Positions 6,296-6,905 of a DNA stretch of 6,905 nucleotides are shown piece after piece. Origin of the DNA: Paracoccaceae bacterium (lineage in GTDB: Bacteria > Pseudomonadota > Alphaproteobacteria > Rhodobacterales > Rhodobacteraceae); assembly GCA_023134935.1 (NCBI GenBank), contig JAGLUD010000060.1, positions 1 to 6,905 of the forward strand. Direction: 5' to 3'. The notes below the pieces were generated by a model. It was given only the letters and a program-made list of their open reading frames with translations, was not told the DNA's origin and did not search any database. Numbering within the stretch: the stretch's first letter is position 1; the number at the start of each line of letters is the position of its first letter. The translations under genes were made by a program, and so were the position numbers.

Positions 6296-6905
6296 CAGGT
6301 GGCCTCCTTCGGGAAGTAGGATTGCAAGAGGTTGAAAACGCGATCATTCGCAGAGTCGTTTTCACCATATGCCCCCCAGGCGCCGGTGGCCAGTTGGGCG
6401 GCACGTTCGGGAGAAAGGGCGATTTCCAGCTTTTTCGCGAGGTCGGGACCGTCAGTGACGGGCACGCAAGCATCGGCGGCAAGCAATGTGTTGTAGGCCG
6501 CTGCAAAATCTGAAACTTGCGGTCCATGCAGTATTGCCGATCCGAGAGCGGCGGCAGAAAGTGGATTATGCCCGCCTTTTGCCACCATTGACCCACCAAT
6601 AAACGAAACAGGCGAGAGGCGATACCATAACCCCATTTCGTCTGGTGCGTCGGCGATATAGATATCGGTTTGCCGATCAATCTGCTGGGATTTGGAGCGT
6701 TGGGCGACGGTGCATTCCTGCCCACGAAGTATATCGGCGATAGTGTCACCACGTTCGGGTTGGCACGGGGCGAGGATTAGCAATAACTCGGGATAGGAAC
6801 GGCGGGCCACTTTGTGGGCGGCAATAATGGTTTCTTCCTCGCCCTCATGCGTTAGTGCGGCCAGCCATACTGCACGCCCCCCGATGGCGCGGGCCAAGGC
6901 TTTGC
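6295..6905 (-). CDS. waaA: 3-deoxy-D-manno-octulosonic acid (Kdo) transferase WaaA, C-terminal part (5' end outside window)
   Basis: WaaA (KdtA, family GT30, GT-B fold) transfers Kdo from CMP-Kdo to lipid IVA at the cytoplasmic face of the inner membrane. About 203 C-terminal residues are present, roughly half of the usual 420-440; the acceptor-binding N-terminal half lies beyond the window edge. Seen directly: WLAALTHEGEEE, the conserved start of the nucleotide-sugar-binding domain; LLLILAPCQPERGD, equivalent to the LVPRHPERF block of E. coli; and SFIGGSMVAKGGHNPL followed by AALG, the hallmark of the family. The frame is open to the window end (reading KALARAIGG at the edge), so the TTG near 6897 is an internal codon. 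The TGA at 6297-6295 overlaps the lpxK ATG, so the two are one transcript. One oddity is cysteine in place of the more usual Arg-His in the APCQPER block. How many Kdo units this enzyme adds cannot be told from this half. Confidence 0.96.
   Translation of the reverse strand, partial: KALARAIGGRAVWLAALTHEGEEETIIAAHKVARRSYPELLLILAPCQPERGDTIADILRGQECTVAQRSKSQQIDRQTDIYIADAPDEMGLWYRLSPVSFIGGSMVAKGGHNPLSAAALGSAILHGPQVSDFAAAYNTLLAADACVPVTDGPDLAKKLEIALSPERAAQLATGAWGAYGENDSANDRVFNLLQSYFPKEAT
6303..6309 (-). promoter_or_regulatory. Shine-Dalgarno of lpxK inside the waaA 3' end
   Basis: AAGGAGG on the minus strand (6309-6303), 7 nt before the lpxK ATG, lies within the last codons of waaA. With the overlapping TGATG stop/start (6297-6293) it supports both coupled and independent initiation on lpxK and fixes its start. 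Confidence 0.8.

Noticed and set aside
6192..6752. 186-residue minus-strand open frame across the waaA-lpxK junction
   Set aside because: Overlaps two clearly recognised genes in another frame; its composition (Pro, Ser, Arg rich) is typical of a shadow frame.

Overview
The window reads as chromosomal DNA of an alphaproteobacterium, most likely Rhodobacterales (Roseobacter/Rhodobacter relatives). The reasons are the form of the class A penicillin-binding protein (a GT51 insert with two cysteines and a short C-terminus), a RecQ with a second HRDC-like repeat, a GlnK-type PII paired with a signal-peptide AmtB, and a waaA-lpxK pair. This assignment comes from recalled family features, not from a search. 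No RNA gene, transposon, CRISPR array or origin was seen.

Layout. (1) 1-602, plus: the 3' end of recQ. (2) 624-1115, minus: an AT-richer gene (about 43% GC) for a 163-residue protein of unknown function with an R-N-x3-H motif like that of HEPN RNases; it is the only accessory-looking gene here. (3) 1222-2988, minus: the ammonium module, transcribed glnK then amtB with a 20-nt gap, ending in a strong intrinsic terminator at 1222-1249. (4) 2989-3253: a 265-bp divergent control region with a repeated 18-bp element, several dyads and extra TGCCTA motifs. (5) 3254-5335, plus: a complete bifunctional peptidoglycan synthase. (6) 5312-6905, minus: lpxK and the C-terminal half of waaA, overlapping at TGATG. 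The lpxK and PBP genes converge and overlap by 24 bp, with a hairpin nearby inside the PBP gene.

How the genes work together. GlnK senses nitrogen and energy status and docks on AmtB to gate ammonium entry. WaaA and LpxK are consecutive-pathway enzymes making Kdo-lipid A for the outer membrane, and the PBP builds the wall beneath it. The nitrogen and envelope blocks share only the divergent control region.

Most of the window is ordinary core genome. The points worth a second look are the solitary HEPN-like gene and the repeated motifs between glnK and the PBP gene. I found no convincing multi-gene undescribed system.
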